A stretch of DNA of 64,000 bases from Opitutales bacterium (GTDB lineage: Bacteria; Verrucomicrobiota; Verrucomicrobiia; Opitutales; Opitutaceae). Numbering within the stretch: the first letter of the stretch is position 1; every line of letters starts with the position of its first letter. The notes below the pieces were generated by a model. The model had not been told where the DNA came from. It searched no databases and saw only the letters and a list, made by a program, of their open reading frames with translations. The stretch is taken from NCBI GenBank assembly GCA_018700525.1, contig JABITN010000137.1, positions 1-64,000 of the forward strand, written 5' to 3'. Below, in pieces: positions 19,346 to 28,990 of the stretch. Made by a program: the position numbers and the translations under genes.

Positions 19346-19468
19346 TACTTCATTCAGATAAGCCGAGGAATCAGTGATCGCGGCAGATTAGGATAGAACA
19401 GTCGCGCCAAACGACTGGAGTTGCTAGCAAGTAGTTGCTGGACAGGTTGAATTCCGTGGATGCCTGGC

Positions 19469-20485
19469 TCATTTTGCAATGGACCGCAGGCTATCCAGAT
19501 GAGCGATTTCTCCGGAGATGAGAATGCTGCGCCGTTGTTGGGGTATGCCTCGGGAATTCGAATTCAATTGGTCTGAAATGACATCGATGGTGGTTCTGGC
19601 GAGTTGTTCTATGCTTACTTTAAAGTGGCTGAAGGAAAGCTCCTCCTCTCTTAGGTTGCCCCAGATCGAGAAGACACCCACGTCTTCCGGTATCCGGATT
19701 TTTGCGTGCGTGAGCCACTTCCCGATTTCGTTTCCCACGGTCACTATGCAGTCGGGCTTGTTGGCTCGAAACCATTTTAGGAAGGATGCCCGTTTCCAGT
19801 TTTTGCCTTCGACATACAATTGAAGCGGTTCGCTCAAAGACTGTTCGAACTGAAATCTTAGATAGGTAGCGATCGGCGAATGGGTTATCCGATTATCGAA
19901 ATCAGACCGTACTGCGAGTCCGACGCGCTGATACCCTCTTCGGTGCAGGTCGTCGTAAAGATGGTTCATGTTTTCAACGTGATCATAGCCGATTCGATCC
20001 ACCTGCGGGTTTTGCAACGTATAGCCGATGGTCGCTACTGCGAACTCATCCCAATTGAACTCGATGAGCTCTATGGGAAGCGGCGTTTCTCCAATGAGGA
20101 TGCCTTGCACGTTTCGACTCCGTAATATCTGAAGCAGACGCTTGGGGCTAAGACCAGGCTCGTTATAAGAAAACGCTTCCAAAGCAAATCCCAGTTCGTC
20201 CGCCCGTTTGCTTGCTCCCTTGAAGCTTTCGAGTTCGTAGGGCGACCCTCTTGAGGTGTCGTAGAAATATGCCAAAATCGATTGAATATTCTTGCGATGC
20301 GTGCCCATTCGCATGTTGGCCATGTTCGCTTTGACGAGGGGGTTTGGGCGGTAGCCCATTTCCTTCGCAACCTTTTCGATTGTTTCGATAGTCTTGGCAG
20401 AGCAACGCGAGTCGCGTTTCAGCGCTAGCGATACTGTGGATTTCGAGACTCCCGCCTTTTCTGCGATTTGACGAATCGTTGTCAT
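19469..20485 (-). CDS. LacI family transcriptional regulator
   Basis: A 338-residue regulator with an N-terminal LacI helix-turn-helix (IRQIAEKAGVSKSTVSLALK, about 4-23), the hinge-helix region and a sugar-binding-protein-like effector domain (about 60-335). It is the first gene of a minus-strand set with the cytoplasmic-type sulfatase and the GPH transporter, and is divergent from the TonB receptor. It probably represses both directions until an imported saccharide binds. No operator palindrome was clear enough to mark. Confidence 0.9.
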   Translation of the reverse strand: MTTIRQIAEKAGVSKSTVSLALKRDSRCSAKTIETIEKVAKEMGYRPNPLVKANMANMRMGTHRKNIQSILAYFYDTSRGSPYELESFKGASKRADELGFALEAFSYNEPGLSPKRLLQILRSRNVQGILIGETPLPIELIEFNWDEFAVATIGYTLQNPQVDRIGYDHVENMNHLYDDLHRRGYQRVGLAVRSDFDNRITHSPIATYLRFQFEQSLSEPLQLYVEGKNWKRASFLKWFRANKPDCIVTVGNEIGKWLTHAKIRIPEDVGVFSIWGNLREEELSFSHFKVSIEQLARTTIDVISDQLNSNSRGIPQQRRSILISGEIAHLDSLRSIAK

Positions 20486-20704
20486 ATTGATTAGGAGAAT
20501 TGTTTGGGTAGGGAAATCGTACGCTCGGGCGTTAAGCGTTTTTGCCCTCGTTCTACTTTATTGAATAAAATTGCTTAACCATCAAGAATCCCATTTTCAA
20601 CTTGTCCAATAGAAAACTGCTAGAGCAAGCGGAATCGTTGTGTAATTATTATCACCCTCTCGATGCGCCAAGGCGTCTTAGTTAACCCTATAAACTGACA
20701 CAAT
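20486..20704. promoter_or_regulatory. Divergent promoter region, LacI gene / TonB receptor
   Basis: A 219-base divergent gap between the LacI regulator start and the TonB receptor start. It is AT-rich by eye and must hold both promoters and any LacI operator. I could not identify a definite operator. Confidence 0.4.
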
Positions 20705-22954
20705 ATGCACAACCTTACATGGCGTTTTAGCCAATTCAAATCTGTCCTTCTTTTCGCGGCTGTTGCGGGAATTGGGTCTTTGTCCGCTCAAGACGGTTCC
20801 AACTCGGAAACCTACACTTTGGATCCTTTTTCCGTCCAAGGCGAAACCAACGGATATACCGCGACCAACTCGATTAGTGGTACGCGCGTCAATATGGTGA
20901 TCAAAGACATCCCCGTTCCGATAACGGTCATCACGGAGCAGTTGATGGAAGATTTCTCCTACGAGAGGGTCGAGGATGCCGTGGTCATGGACGCGACGGT
21001 TACAAGGCGGTCGAGAAACGAGAGGAATTTCAACGAGAACTTTACGATTCGTGGATTCCGTTCTTCGCTCAATCTGCGCAACCGCATTCCTTATAAAGGA
21101 TTCACGGATTCGTCGATGATCGACCGAATTGAGATCGTCAAAGGCCCTGCGGCTGTCCTCTACGGACTCTCGGATCCGGGGGGACTTGTGAATATTATTA
21201 CGAAGAAACCACTCAGTGTTAAGCATACCAGCATGAATTTCAGAATCGGTTCCGAATCCAATCAGCGTGTTGAGTGGGATACGGGCGGACCGTTGGACGA
21301 CGAAGGAAAAGTCCTTTTCCGTTTCACCGGGTCGTACGATCAAGGCGATCACCAACGTGCGGGAGGGTGGCACAACCAACGATTTTTCACTCCAGCATTC
21401 ACTTTTCTCCCAACCGAGAAGACTAAAATCGATATTGAATACAGCCGTCAGGAGCGCCATCACGCATATATTCGCCCTCGGAATCCATTTGTCGGTAATG
21501 GCATCGCGCCAAATGATCGATGGCAACCCGTTTCCCAAGACTACAGTCCTCTAACCGATAAGGACTACACCTCGACCGAAGGGGATGCTTGGTCAATCGA
21601 TCTAACGCAGACGTTCAGCGACAATATGTTCCTGAGGGCGACCGTTAGCGATACCACCAGATTCACCGACATGTTCAATCTCGTCGGTTGCTGTACAAAT
21701 GCGGAAGATGTTTTCACAGGGATCAGCAACGTTGAAATTAATGAAAACGATAACGCAAATATTTATATAGATTTCAATGCGAACTTCGATATCGGCGAGA
21801 CGTCACATACCTTTCTCCTTGGGGTGCAAAAGGACGATTCCGACAGCTTTGGGCAGACTTACCGCATGAATGGCGGTTCCGGGGCATTGAGAGCGGCTAT
21901 GATGGAAGCAGTGCCGGGAGCTCCCGGAGGGTATCCGGTAACTCCTTACAATGTGTTGACGGATGCAGGGAAAAACTCTGACGGAACGGCTCAAATGAAC
22001 GTGACCCGTCAACAGGCCCAGGATTTGGCTATACAATTTAAAGCTAACGGAGTTGGAGGGGCGACCGCCAACCTAGGTACACCTGGATTCGTAGCGAACG
22101 AGAGCTTCTTTATCATGGATCAAATCAAGGCGATGGATGGTAAATTGAACGTGCTGGCAGGCATTCGGCGCGATTCAATAGAGCAAAACAATTTGTCAAA
22201 GATAACCAATACGTCCATTCAGGCTGGATTCACGTACGAAGTTGCTGACGGATTGAATTTATATTCGCTCTATAGCGAGTCATTCGTTCCCAATGGGCAA
22301 CGGGTGGACACTAGAGTTGACCCTCCTTTGGTATTGATTTTCGAACCCTCGCAAGGGGAAGGGATCGATGTTGGGTTTAAATTCGACTTGATTGAGGGCA
22401 AGCTATCCGGTTCGGTCGCCTATTTCGATATTGATCGTACGAATATTCTTCAGAGTAATCCGCTACCTTCTCCTCCCGACGACGAGCCTATCGCTTTCCT
22501 TTCCGGTTTGGAGAATAGTACCGGCTATGAAGCGCAGATCTACTACACGCCTACTTCCGAGACGCAGATTGTTTTGAGCTATGCCCACAATGACGCGAAA
22601 ATTGTAGATTCCCTCATCCCTGGCGCGGAGGGATTGCGGCTCGACCAATCTGCGAAGAATGCTGTTTCGATCACAGGTAGACATACCTTTGCGGATACAG
22701 GGTTCTTTGTCGGCGGCAACTGGCTGTATCGTGAAGGACCTATTCAGCAGTTCTCAATTGTTCGTAGAGAATGGGCTTTCCAAAAGGGATATTCCACCGC
22801 GAATGTATTCGCTGGATACAATACGGAAATCGCAGGCAGGAACCATACGTTTCGAATCAATGTCCAGAATGCTCTAGACGGTGTATATTACGACCGTACG
22901 GAAACATTCGCGTTGGGACGCCGCTGGTTTTTGAGCTGGGGCTTCGATCTGTAG
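20705..22954 (+). CDS. TonB-dependent outer-membrane receptor
   Basis: A 749-residue outer-membrane receptor. A signal peptide (about 1-28) is followed by a plug domain with IPVPITVITEQLMEDF and IEIVKGPAAVLYGLSDPGGLVNIITKKP, the classic plug segments, and then a 22-strand barrel. By sequence type it belongs to the FhuA/FpvA-like group usually labelled siderophore receptors. Its setting, divergent from a LacI regulator among sulfatases, suggests oligosaccharide import instead. No TonB/ExbBD genes are nearby. A strong terminator follows. Confidence 0.9.
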   Translation: MHNLTWRFSQFKSVLLFAAVAGIGSLSAQDGSNSETYTLDPFSVQGETNGYTATNSISGTRVNMVIKDIPVPITVITEQLMEDFSYERVEDAVVMDATVTRRSRNERNFNENFTIRGFRSSLNLRNRIPYKGFTDSSMIDRIEIVKGPAAVLYGLSDPGGLVNIITKKPLSVKHTSMNFRIGSESNQRVEWDTGGPLDDEGKVLFRFTGSYDQGDHQRAGGWHNQRFFTPAFTFLPTEKTKIDIEYSRQERHHAYIRPRNPFVGNGIAPNDRWQPVSQDYSPLTDKDYTSTEGDAWSIDLTQTFSDNMFLRATVSDTTRFTDMFNLVGCCTNAEDVFTGISNVEINENDNANIYIDFNANFDIGETSHTFLLGVQKDDSDSFGQTYRMNGGSGALRAAMMEAVPGAPGGYPVTPYNVLTDAGKNSDGTAQMNVTRQQAQDLAIQFKANGVGGATANLGTPGFVANESFFIMDQIKAMDGKLNVLAGIRRDSIEQNNLSKITNTSIQAGFTYEVADGLNLYSLYSESFVPNGQRVDTRVDPPLVLIFEPSQGEGIDVGFKFDLIEGKLSGSVAYFDIDRTNILQSNPLPSPPDDEPIAFLSGLENSTGYEAQIYYTPTSETQIVLSYAHNDAKIVDSLIPGAEGLRLDQSAKNAVSITGRHTFADTGFFVGGNWLYREGPIQQFSIVRREWAFQKGYSTANVFAGYNTEIAGRNHTFRINVQNALDGVYYDRTETFALGRRWFLSWGFDL

Positions 22955-22987
22955 TTTGAAGAATAGTTTGTGTAGTTAGAGTAGTGT

Positions 22988-23020
22988 AGGGCCGAGGTAG
23001 GGAACCTCGGCCCTTTGCTT
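22988..23020 (+). terminator. Rho-independent terminator after the TonB receptor
   Basis: A perfect 11-bp stem (22988-22998 with 23004-23014, loop AGGGA) of high GC content, followed by a short T-rich tract. It lies 33 bases beyond the receptor stop codon. Confidence 0.75.
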
Positions 23021-23140
23021 GGAATACCGTGTAATTATGGTTTTTGGAGTGATTACGTGTTTTAAAATTATTTAGTATGAATGAGGGATGATCTTATATT
23101 GAAAAATTGAGATCGATACCTGAACACTTCTGATTAAAGT

Positions 23141-24520
23141 ATGAATATGAAATTTAAATCGCTGTTATGCGTCTTAGTTGTTTGTTCGATTTCTCTCTTG
23201 TGGGGAAGCGACAGTAAGCCCAATATCGTCCTAATTCTGTCGGACGATCAAACTTGGACCGATTACGGGTTTATGGGGCACGACGTGATTCGTACGCCGC
23301 ATTTGGATCGATTGGCGGAAGAGAGCGTTCTCTACCCGAGAGGTTACGTGCCGACTCCGCTGTGCCGTCCATCGCTGATGAGCCTGGCGACAGGCCACTA
23401 CGCGAAGGATCATGGAGTCACGGGCAATGATCCGACGCCTCGGCTAGCAGCGCGGGGTTCTCCGGAGGCCATAGGGTTGGCCAAGGAGCTGATCACGAAC
23501 ATCGATCGATTCGATACTTTACCCGAGATCCTAGTCAGCAACGGCTACTTGACGCACCAGAGCGGCAAATGGTGGGAGGGCAACCACACCCGTGGTGGCT
23601 TCACGCATGGTATGACCGAAGGGCAGCCGGGAGGCCGGACGCGCCATGGTGACAAGGGCCTTGTCATTGGACGGGATGGGCTTGAGCCGATCTACGACTT
23701 CATTCAAGAAGCGGGGGATCAAGAAAAACCATTTTACCTGTGGTACGCCCCGTTCTTGCCCCATACGCCGCACAATCCACCTCAACGGCTGTTGAGCTAT
23801 TACGAGAAAATGGGTCTCGATCCTGCGGTCGCGAAATACTATGCCATGTGCGAATGGTTCGATGAAACTTGCGGCGAACTGATAGGGCATTTGGAAGAGC
23901 AGGGGCTGCGTGAAAATACCATCATCTATTACGTTTGCGACAACGGCTGGATACAGAAATCGGCCGATACGGATGTGCCGGAGGGCTGGTTCACATCGTT
24001 CGCTCCGAAGTCCAAGCAGAGCGTATACGATGGAGGGATTCGGACTCCGATCATGTTTTCATGGCCAGGCGTAATTGAACCGGATATTCGTGGCGATTTG
24101 GTTAGCAGTATCGATACCTTTCCCACGGTTCTAAGCGCTGCGGGAATTGACGTTCCGGACGGTTTGCCGGGATTGGATTTGTGGTCGAGCGTTCAGTCTG
24201 GGCTTTCTATAAGGCGCGATACGATCTTCGGAGATTGCTACGCTCACGATATTCCGGATCTAGACGATCCCGAGGCAGGACTCATGTATCTTTGGTGTAT
24301 CCAAGACCGCTGGAAGTTGATTCTAACATACGACGGCGAAGTGAATCGCTACAAGGTGGTGCATCCGCGCAAGGATCCGATTCAACTCTTCGATATCGTA
24401 AGCGATCCTCACGAAACGCGAAACCTGGCGGATCAGTATCGGCAAGTGGCTGCCAGATTGAAGGAACGTATCGAAGACTGGTATCCAGTTACGCAAAGAC
24501 GGCTGGTCAGCGGGAAGTAG
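23141..24520 (+). CDS. Secreted sulfatase with CRPSL active-site variant
   Basis: A 459-residue S1 sulfatase with a signal peptide (about 1-22) and an LSDDQTW metal site. The formylglycine position is Cys75, but the motif reads C-R-P-S-L where the usual consensus is C-x-P/A-x-R: the arginine is replaced by leucine (Leu79). The rest (TGHYAKDHG, GKWWEGN, the DNG block) is intact, so the protein looks functional. A CRPS-type group with this change occurs in Planctomycetes and Verrucomicrobia as far as I recall. It is the first gene after the receptor and stands alone. Confidence 0.87.
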   Translation: MNMKFKSLLCVLVVCSISLLWGSDSKPNIVLILSDDQTWTDYGFMGHDVIRTPHLDRLAEESVLYPRGYVPTPLCRPSLMSLATGHYAKDHGVTGNDPTPRLAARGSPEAIGLAKELITNIDRFDTLPEILVSNGYLTHQSGKWWEGNHTRGGFTHGMTEGQPGGRTRHGDKGLVIGRDGLEPIYDFIQEAGDQEKPFYLWYAPFLPHTPHNPPQRLLSYYEKMGLDPAVAKYYAMCEWFDETCGELIGHLEEQGLRENTIIYYVCDNGWIQKSADTDVPEGWFTSFAPKSKQSVYDGGIRTPIMFSWPGVIEPDIRGDLVSSIDTFPTVLSAAGIDVPDGLPGLDLWSSVQSGLSIRRDTIFGDCYAHDIPDLDDPEAGLMYLWCIQDRWKLILTYDGEVNRYKVVHPRKDPIQLFDIVSDPHETRNLADQYRQVAARLKERIEDWYPVTQRRLVSGK

Positions 24521-25470
24521 ACAATCAAACCTATTGGCTCCCGCTCGCGGGAGACACCTATTTGCGACGGTAGGAGCAACAAACGAGCGAAGTGAGCGTT
24601 GTTTAAAACGATTCGGTTGAGGTTTGTTTGAACAACGGCCTCCTTCGTCGTCCTTGTGTCCTCGCTGTGCCAGTCCAATAGGTATCCGCTTCGCGGCTAA
24701 CTGTTTCGAGTTTGGTAAGATGGTTGATTATCTTTGGTTGCCTCCCCGTTGAAGCGATAATTTCAACCTCCTTCTTCAGACGAACTTGCCGTGACAAGGG
24801 AGCGATCCTGTCCGCAAAGCGAATCTAGCGAGGTACGAGCGATGCTCCAATTAACTTTCAAGCGAATAAGCTTTTTTAACATCGCTCCTTCCGTCTTCGC
24901 TTCGCTACGCCGATACAGGCCGTCGCTAGATCCTTCTCCCGCTGTGCACATCGGCGTCAACCTAAGGAATCTCGAATGAATTTTTTGCCACAAAAAGGCA
25001 CAAAACTCGTACTCTGCTACTTTCGCTACAAATCAGGATTATCTTTTAAACAATTTTATAGCCCTAAGTTGAGCTAATTCCCTCCCGAAGTTATAACGAA
25101 GGCCATGCAAGCGAATCTTTTGGGCCTTTTCGTGGAAAAATAACTGTCTTAGGCGTCAGGTTGGCGCCGATGCACTGAGCGGGAACAGGGCAGGTTCGTC
25201 CGTTAGTAATTATGGGGCTGTCCTAGCTAAGGAATAACATTAGGATTGGTCGGTGAGCGGTCAATAGAGGAGAAAATGTCGCTTCAGCGAGACGACCCAC
25301 AGAATGGGCTGGGAGGTACCGTGCTCCTTCCCATCGGTTCTTTGTCCAAACTTTTGGGTGGCTCCGAAATTAGAATCGGAACGAGTTGCGCCTCGCGATG
25401 CGACGGTCATAGTCTTCCATTCCTCACAGGGTTCATTCCTTGATGCTTCAAATTATTCTCTTACCTCTTT
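24521..25470. other. 950-base intergenic region with short hairpins, no gene
   Basis: No coding frame with credible character. There is a 6-bp stem with a CTCG loop at 24538-24553, just after the sulfatase stop, which may act as a weak terminator. Around 24975-25010 lies a short GCCACAAAAAGGCACAAAA segment resembling other dispersed repeats. The rest is featureless to me. Confidence 0.45.
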
Positions 25471-26994
25471 ATGATTTCTCGTTTCGTTATCATTTTCGCG
25501 ATGCTGGCGCTGTCCGCCGGAAACGCCTCGCTGGTTCCCAATAAGCAGTCGCGTCCTAATATTATTTGGATATACGCGGATGATCATGCGTCTCAGGCGA
25601 TCAGCGCTTATGACGAGCGCTTTCGGGAGATCGCTCCCACGCCGAATATCGATCGTCTGGCCAAGGAAGGGGCAATTTTTCGCAATAGCTATGTCGCGAA
25701 CGCGATATGCGGACCGGCACGGGCGTGCATCATGACGGGGCTGCATAGTCACAAGAACAATGTTCCCAATAACGGAATGCCGATGGATTTCTCGAATCCT
25801 ACTTTTCCGGGTATCTTGCGCGATAGTGGGTATGCGACGGCGCTTTATGGGAAGTGGCATCTAAAGGTCGCCCCGGAGGGGTTTGAAGACTGGAAGATTA
25901 TGAAGGGGCAAGGGCGCTACTTCAGTCAGGACTATCGCGTTAAGACAGCCAAAGGAGAGAAGGAAGAGCGCATCGAAGGCTACTCGCCCGATACGGTGGC
26001 GAAAATGACGATGGATTTTCTCAAAGCGAACGCAGGCAATGGGAAGCCGGTGATGGTGATGTGCCAATTTAAGTCGCCGCACGGCCCTTGGTCGCCGGCG
26101 ATTCGTAATTTGGATTTTCTAAAGGACGTGGAAATTCCAACTCCGCCGACGTTTTATGACGACCACGAAGGACGCGTCGCTGCGGGAAAGGCGAATATGA
26201 CGATTTTCAAGACGATGCGCGAAGGCTTCCATTTGAAGGGTGATCCTGATTCCGCTCACTACGATCGCTTGGGGCCAGAGCAGCATAAGCAGGCGATTGA
26301 TTCTTTGGCCTACGAGAACCGTCACCTGGCGTCAGGTAAGCTCGAAGGCGACGACCTCAAGCGCGAGAAGTATCAGCGTTATATTCATGACTACCTGCGT
26401 TGCGTGAAGGCCAACGACGAAAACGTCGGACGCATCCTTGATTATCTCGAAGAGTCAGGCTTGGCGGAAAATACGATCGTTTGCTACAGCAGCGATCAGA
26501 GCTTCTATCTCGGAGAGCATGGCTGGTACGATAAGCGCTTCATGTACCACCAGTCGTTTTCCACGCCGCTTTTGGTGCGTTGGCCGGGTAGAATCAATCC
26601 GGGAACGCAGGTGAACGCTTTGGTTCAGAATATCGATATGGCGCCGACGTTTTTGTCGATCGGCGGGGCTAAGACGCCCGATACTATGCAGGGTGTCGAC
26701 TTGACTCCTGTGTTAAACGGCGAAAAGCCAGCGGATTGGCGGAAGAGCCTCTACTATCACTTCTACGAATCGGAAGACCCTACGCACCAAGTGGCTAAAC
26801 ATGAAGGCGTCTACGATGGCCGTTTCAAACTCATCCATTTCTACGAAATAGGAGAGTGGGAGTTTTTCGATCGTGAGATCGATCCTTACGAATTGGAAAA
26901 TCGGATTAACGATCGTAGCTATTTGGGGACAATAGCGAAGATGAAAACGGAGTTGAAACGATTGAAAGCTCAGTATGAGGTGGAATTGCCTTGA
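25471..26994 (+). CDS. Secreted sulfatase
   Basis: A 507-residue S1 sulfatase. Signal peptide about 1-20; metal site IYADDHA; formylglycine motif CGPAR with Cys80; KWHL and SDQSFYLGEHGWYDKRFMY blocks; and a C-terminal DUF4976-type end (FFDREIDPYELENR). The ADDHASQAISAY opening and FYLGEHGWYDKR loop are like N-acetylglucosamine-6-sulfatase/heparan-type enzymes, but substrate cannot be fixed from this. It is followed after about 130 bases by another sulfatase gene, with a repeat between. Confidence 0.88.
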   Translation: MISRFVIIFAMLALSAGNASLVPNKQSRPNIIWIYADDHASQAISAYDERFREIAPTPNIDRLAKEGAIFRNSYVANAICGPARACIMTGLHSHKNNVPNNGMPMDFSNPTFPGILRDSGYATALYGKWHLKVAPEGFEDWKIMKGQGRYFSQDYRVKTAKGEKEERIEGYSPDTVAKMTMDFLKANAGNGKPVMVMCQFKSPHGPWSPAIRNLDFLKDVEIPTPPTFYDDHEGRVAAGKANMTIFKTMREGFHLKGDPDSAHYDRLGPEQHKQAIDSLAYENRHLASGKLEGDDLKREKYQRYIHDYLRCVKANDENVGRILDYLEESGLAENTIVCYSSDQSFYLGEHGWYDKRFMYHQSFSTPLLVRWPGRINPGTQVNALVQNIDMAPTFLSIGGAKTPDTMQGVDLTPVLNGEKPADWRKSLYYHFYESEDPTHQVAKHEGVYDGRFKLIHFYEIGEWEFFDREIDPYELENRINDRSYLGTIAKMKTELKRLKAQYEVELP

Positions 26995-27042
26995 GGTTTT
27001 TAAGCACGGATTACACGGATGAACAAATATGAATTTGCTATG

Positions 27043-27110
27043 AACAGGATGTGCTCGGTCCTCGCTTGCGATCCATCATGTCGTCCAGCGAAGCAGGACG
27101 TATCCTGTTA
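27043..27110. repeat. Inverted repeat, family B copy upstream of a sulfatase gene
   Basis: An imperfect inverted repeat with arms of about 24 bases (27043-27067 and 27088-27109), ending in AACAGGAT at the left and ATCCTGTT at the right. The right arm ends 19 bases before a sulfatase start. The same ATCCTGTT-ended arm precedes the DUF1080 gene (32573) and another sulfatase gene (33405). Confidence 0.65.
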
Positions 27111-27128
27111 ATAAATGACCACGATATT

Positions 27129-28880
27129 ATGAAAACAGTTACTGCATTATTTCTGTATTTGGCTCTTGGATGGACTGCGTTTTCAGCTGATCGTCCCAAT
27201 GTGGTCGTCATTCTTACGGATGACCAAGGTTGGGGAGATGTGAGTATTAATGGCAATTCGAATCTGAGTACGCCGCATATCGATTCGCTGGCAGAGGAGG
27301 GGATTCGCTTCGACCGATTTTACGTGTGCGCGGTATGCTCTCCCACTCGCGCGGAATTCCTAACGGGACGCTATCATGCTCGTAGTGGCGTATATAGTAC
27401 GTCGGCGGGTGGGGAGCGAATGGATCTCGACGAAGTGACGATTGCCGATAGCTTCAAGGCGGCTGGTTATGCGACGGGCGCCTTCGGCAAGTGGCACAAT
27501 GGGATGCAGTATCCTTATCACCCGAATGGTCGTGGGTTTGATGAATACTACGGATTCGCCTCGGGGCATTGGGGCGACTATTTCTCACCGCCTCTCGAAC
27601 GCAATGGCAAGATCGTGCAGGGCGAGGGATTCATCATCGATGACCTAACGAACAAGGCGATGGATTTCATGGAGGAGAATAAGGACCAGCCGTTTTTCGC
27701 TTATCTGCCCTATAATACGCCGCACTCGCCGATGCAGGTTCCCGACGAGTTTTGGGACCGCTTTAAGGACAAGGAGATCTCGATGCGTAATCGCGAGCCG
27801 AATAAGGAGCGGATGAGTCACGTTCTATCGGCTCTGGCGATGTGCGAGAATATTGATTGGAATGTCGGTCGCGTGCTGGCGAAGTTGGATGAACTCGGAA
27901 TCGCCGATAATACGATTGTCGTTTATTTTCATGATAATGGTCCCAATGGCACGCGTTGGAACGGTGACATGAAAGGTCGCAAGGGGTCGACTGACGAGGG
28001 CGGTGTTCGTACGGCGATGCATATGCGTTGGCCGGGTAAATTCGAGGAGGGTAAGATCATCGAGCAAATTGGTTCTGGGCTCGATTTGCATCCGACTCTT
28101 GCGGATTTGGTCGGTATCGAAACGGTCAACGAAAAGCGCCTCGATGGACGCAGTCTCAAACCTTTGTTGCTTGAGGATGACCCTGAGTGGAAGAACCGTG
28201 TAATCATTAATAATTGGAAGGACAAAATCAGTGCTCGCAATCAGCGTTATCGTCTCGGGACGAACGGCGGTCTATTCGACATCGCTAAGGACCCAGGTCA
28301 GCGAAAAAACATTGCTCAAGATAAGCCGGATGTCGCGAAAAGGCTGCAAGCGGCGATCGATCGTTTTGAGAAAAATGCGATGAGAGGATACGGAGAAGAT
28401 AATCGACCGTTTGTTATCGCCCATCCGGATTATAAATACACGCAGATACCTGCACGGGATGGGACGGCCCATGGTGCGATTCAACGCTCCAACAAATTTC
28501 CAAACTGCTCGTATTTTCTGAACTGGGTAAACGAGGAGGATGTTATCACGTGGACGTCGGAAGTGGGTGCTAGCGGAAAGTATCAAGTAGAAATTGAGTA
28601 CGCGTGTCCGAAAGCTGACGTGGGTTCGACGATAGAACTGAGTTTCAACGATGCTAAGTTGAATGGAAAGATCACTGAAGCGCATGATCCTCCTCTTCGT
28701 GGCGGGGAGAATGATCGAGACCCGCGCATGGAGTCTTACGTAAAGGATTTCAAGACGATGAATCTTGGAGTGATCGATTTGAAGAAAGGCAAGGGCGAGT
28801 TGACCTTGAAAGCTTTGGACATGGCGGGATCGCAAGTGATGGAATTTCGCCTGATCATGCTGACTCGGGTTGATTGGTGA
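27129..28880 (+). CDS. Secreted sulfatase with C-terminal beta-domain (tandem paralogue 1)
   Basis: A 583-residue exported S1 sulfatase. Signal peptide 1-20, LTDDQGWGD metal site, formylglycine motif CSPTR with Cys70, and the [23 protein letters not shown] block. After the catalytic domain there is an extra module of about 140 residues (about 440-583), strand-rich and beginning near [15 protein letters not shown]; it looks like a carbohydrate-binding beta-sandwich. The ATG at 27129 starts directly at the signal. It is closely similar along its whole length to the next gene, which begins 110 bases on, indicating tandem duplication. Confidence 0.88.
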   Translation: MKTVTALFLYLALGWTAFSADRPNVVVILTDDQGWGDVSINGNSNLSTPHIDSLAEEGIRFDRFYVCAVCSPTRAEFLTGRYHARSGVYSTSAGGERMDLDEVTIADSFKAAGYATGAFGKWHNGMQYPYHPNGRGFDEYYGFASGHWGDYFSPPLERNGKIVQGEGFIIDDLTNKAMDFMEENKDQPFFAYLPYNTPHSPMQVPDEFWDRFKDKEISMRNREPNKERMSHVLSALAMCENIDWNVGRVLAKLDELGIADNTIVVYFHDNGPNGTRWNGDMKGRKGSTDEGGVRTAMHMRWPGKFEEGKIIEQIGSGLDLHPTLADLVGIETVNEKRLDGRSLKPLLLEDDPEWKNRVIINNWKDKISARNQRYRLGTNGGLFDIAKDPGQRKNIAQDKPDVAKRLQAAIDRFEKNAMRGYGEDNRPFVIAHPDYKYTQIPARDGTAHGAIQRSNKFPNCSYFLNWVNEEDVITWTSEVGASGKYQVEIEYACPKADVGSTIELSFNDAKLNGKITEAHDPPLRGGENDRDPRMESYVKDFKTMNLGVIDLKKGKGELTLKALDMAGSQVMEFRLIMLTRVDW

Positions 28881-28883
28881 TCG

Positions 28884-28970
28884 CCCACGAAGGACACGGA
28901 GCAACACGAAGGGAGAAGCAAACAGAGAATTGTATTTCGAATCTTCGTGTTTCTCTGTGTCCTTCGTGGG
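28884..28970. repeat. Inverted repeat with 28-base arms between tandem sulfatase genes
   Basis: Arms at 28884-28911 and 28943-28970 are reverse complements with two mismatches (CCCACGAAGGACAC at the outer end). They fill the gap between the paired sulfatase genes and could form a long hairpin. CACGAAGGACAC-type segments recur across many environmental genomes as small dispersed repeats. Here the hairpin could also reduce readthrough between the paralogues. Confidence 0.75.
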
Positions 28971-28990
28971 AAAATTAAATTGGTATTAAT

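Noticed and set aside
20678-21538. A 286-codon minus-strand open frame
   Set aside because: Antisense to the TonB receptor plug and first barrel strands; Arg/His-rich translation without domain character.
20705-22954. A siderophore uptake locus
   Set aside because: The receptor resembles the siderophore type by sequence, but no siderophore synthesis, ABC or reductase gene is near; the LacI and sulfatase setting argues for saccharide uptake.
28272-28907. A 211-codon minus-strand open frame
   Set aside because: Antisense to the C-terminal part of a sulfatase gene; Arg/His/Ile-rich pattern typical of a shadow frame.
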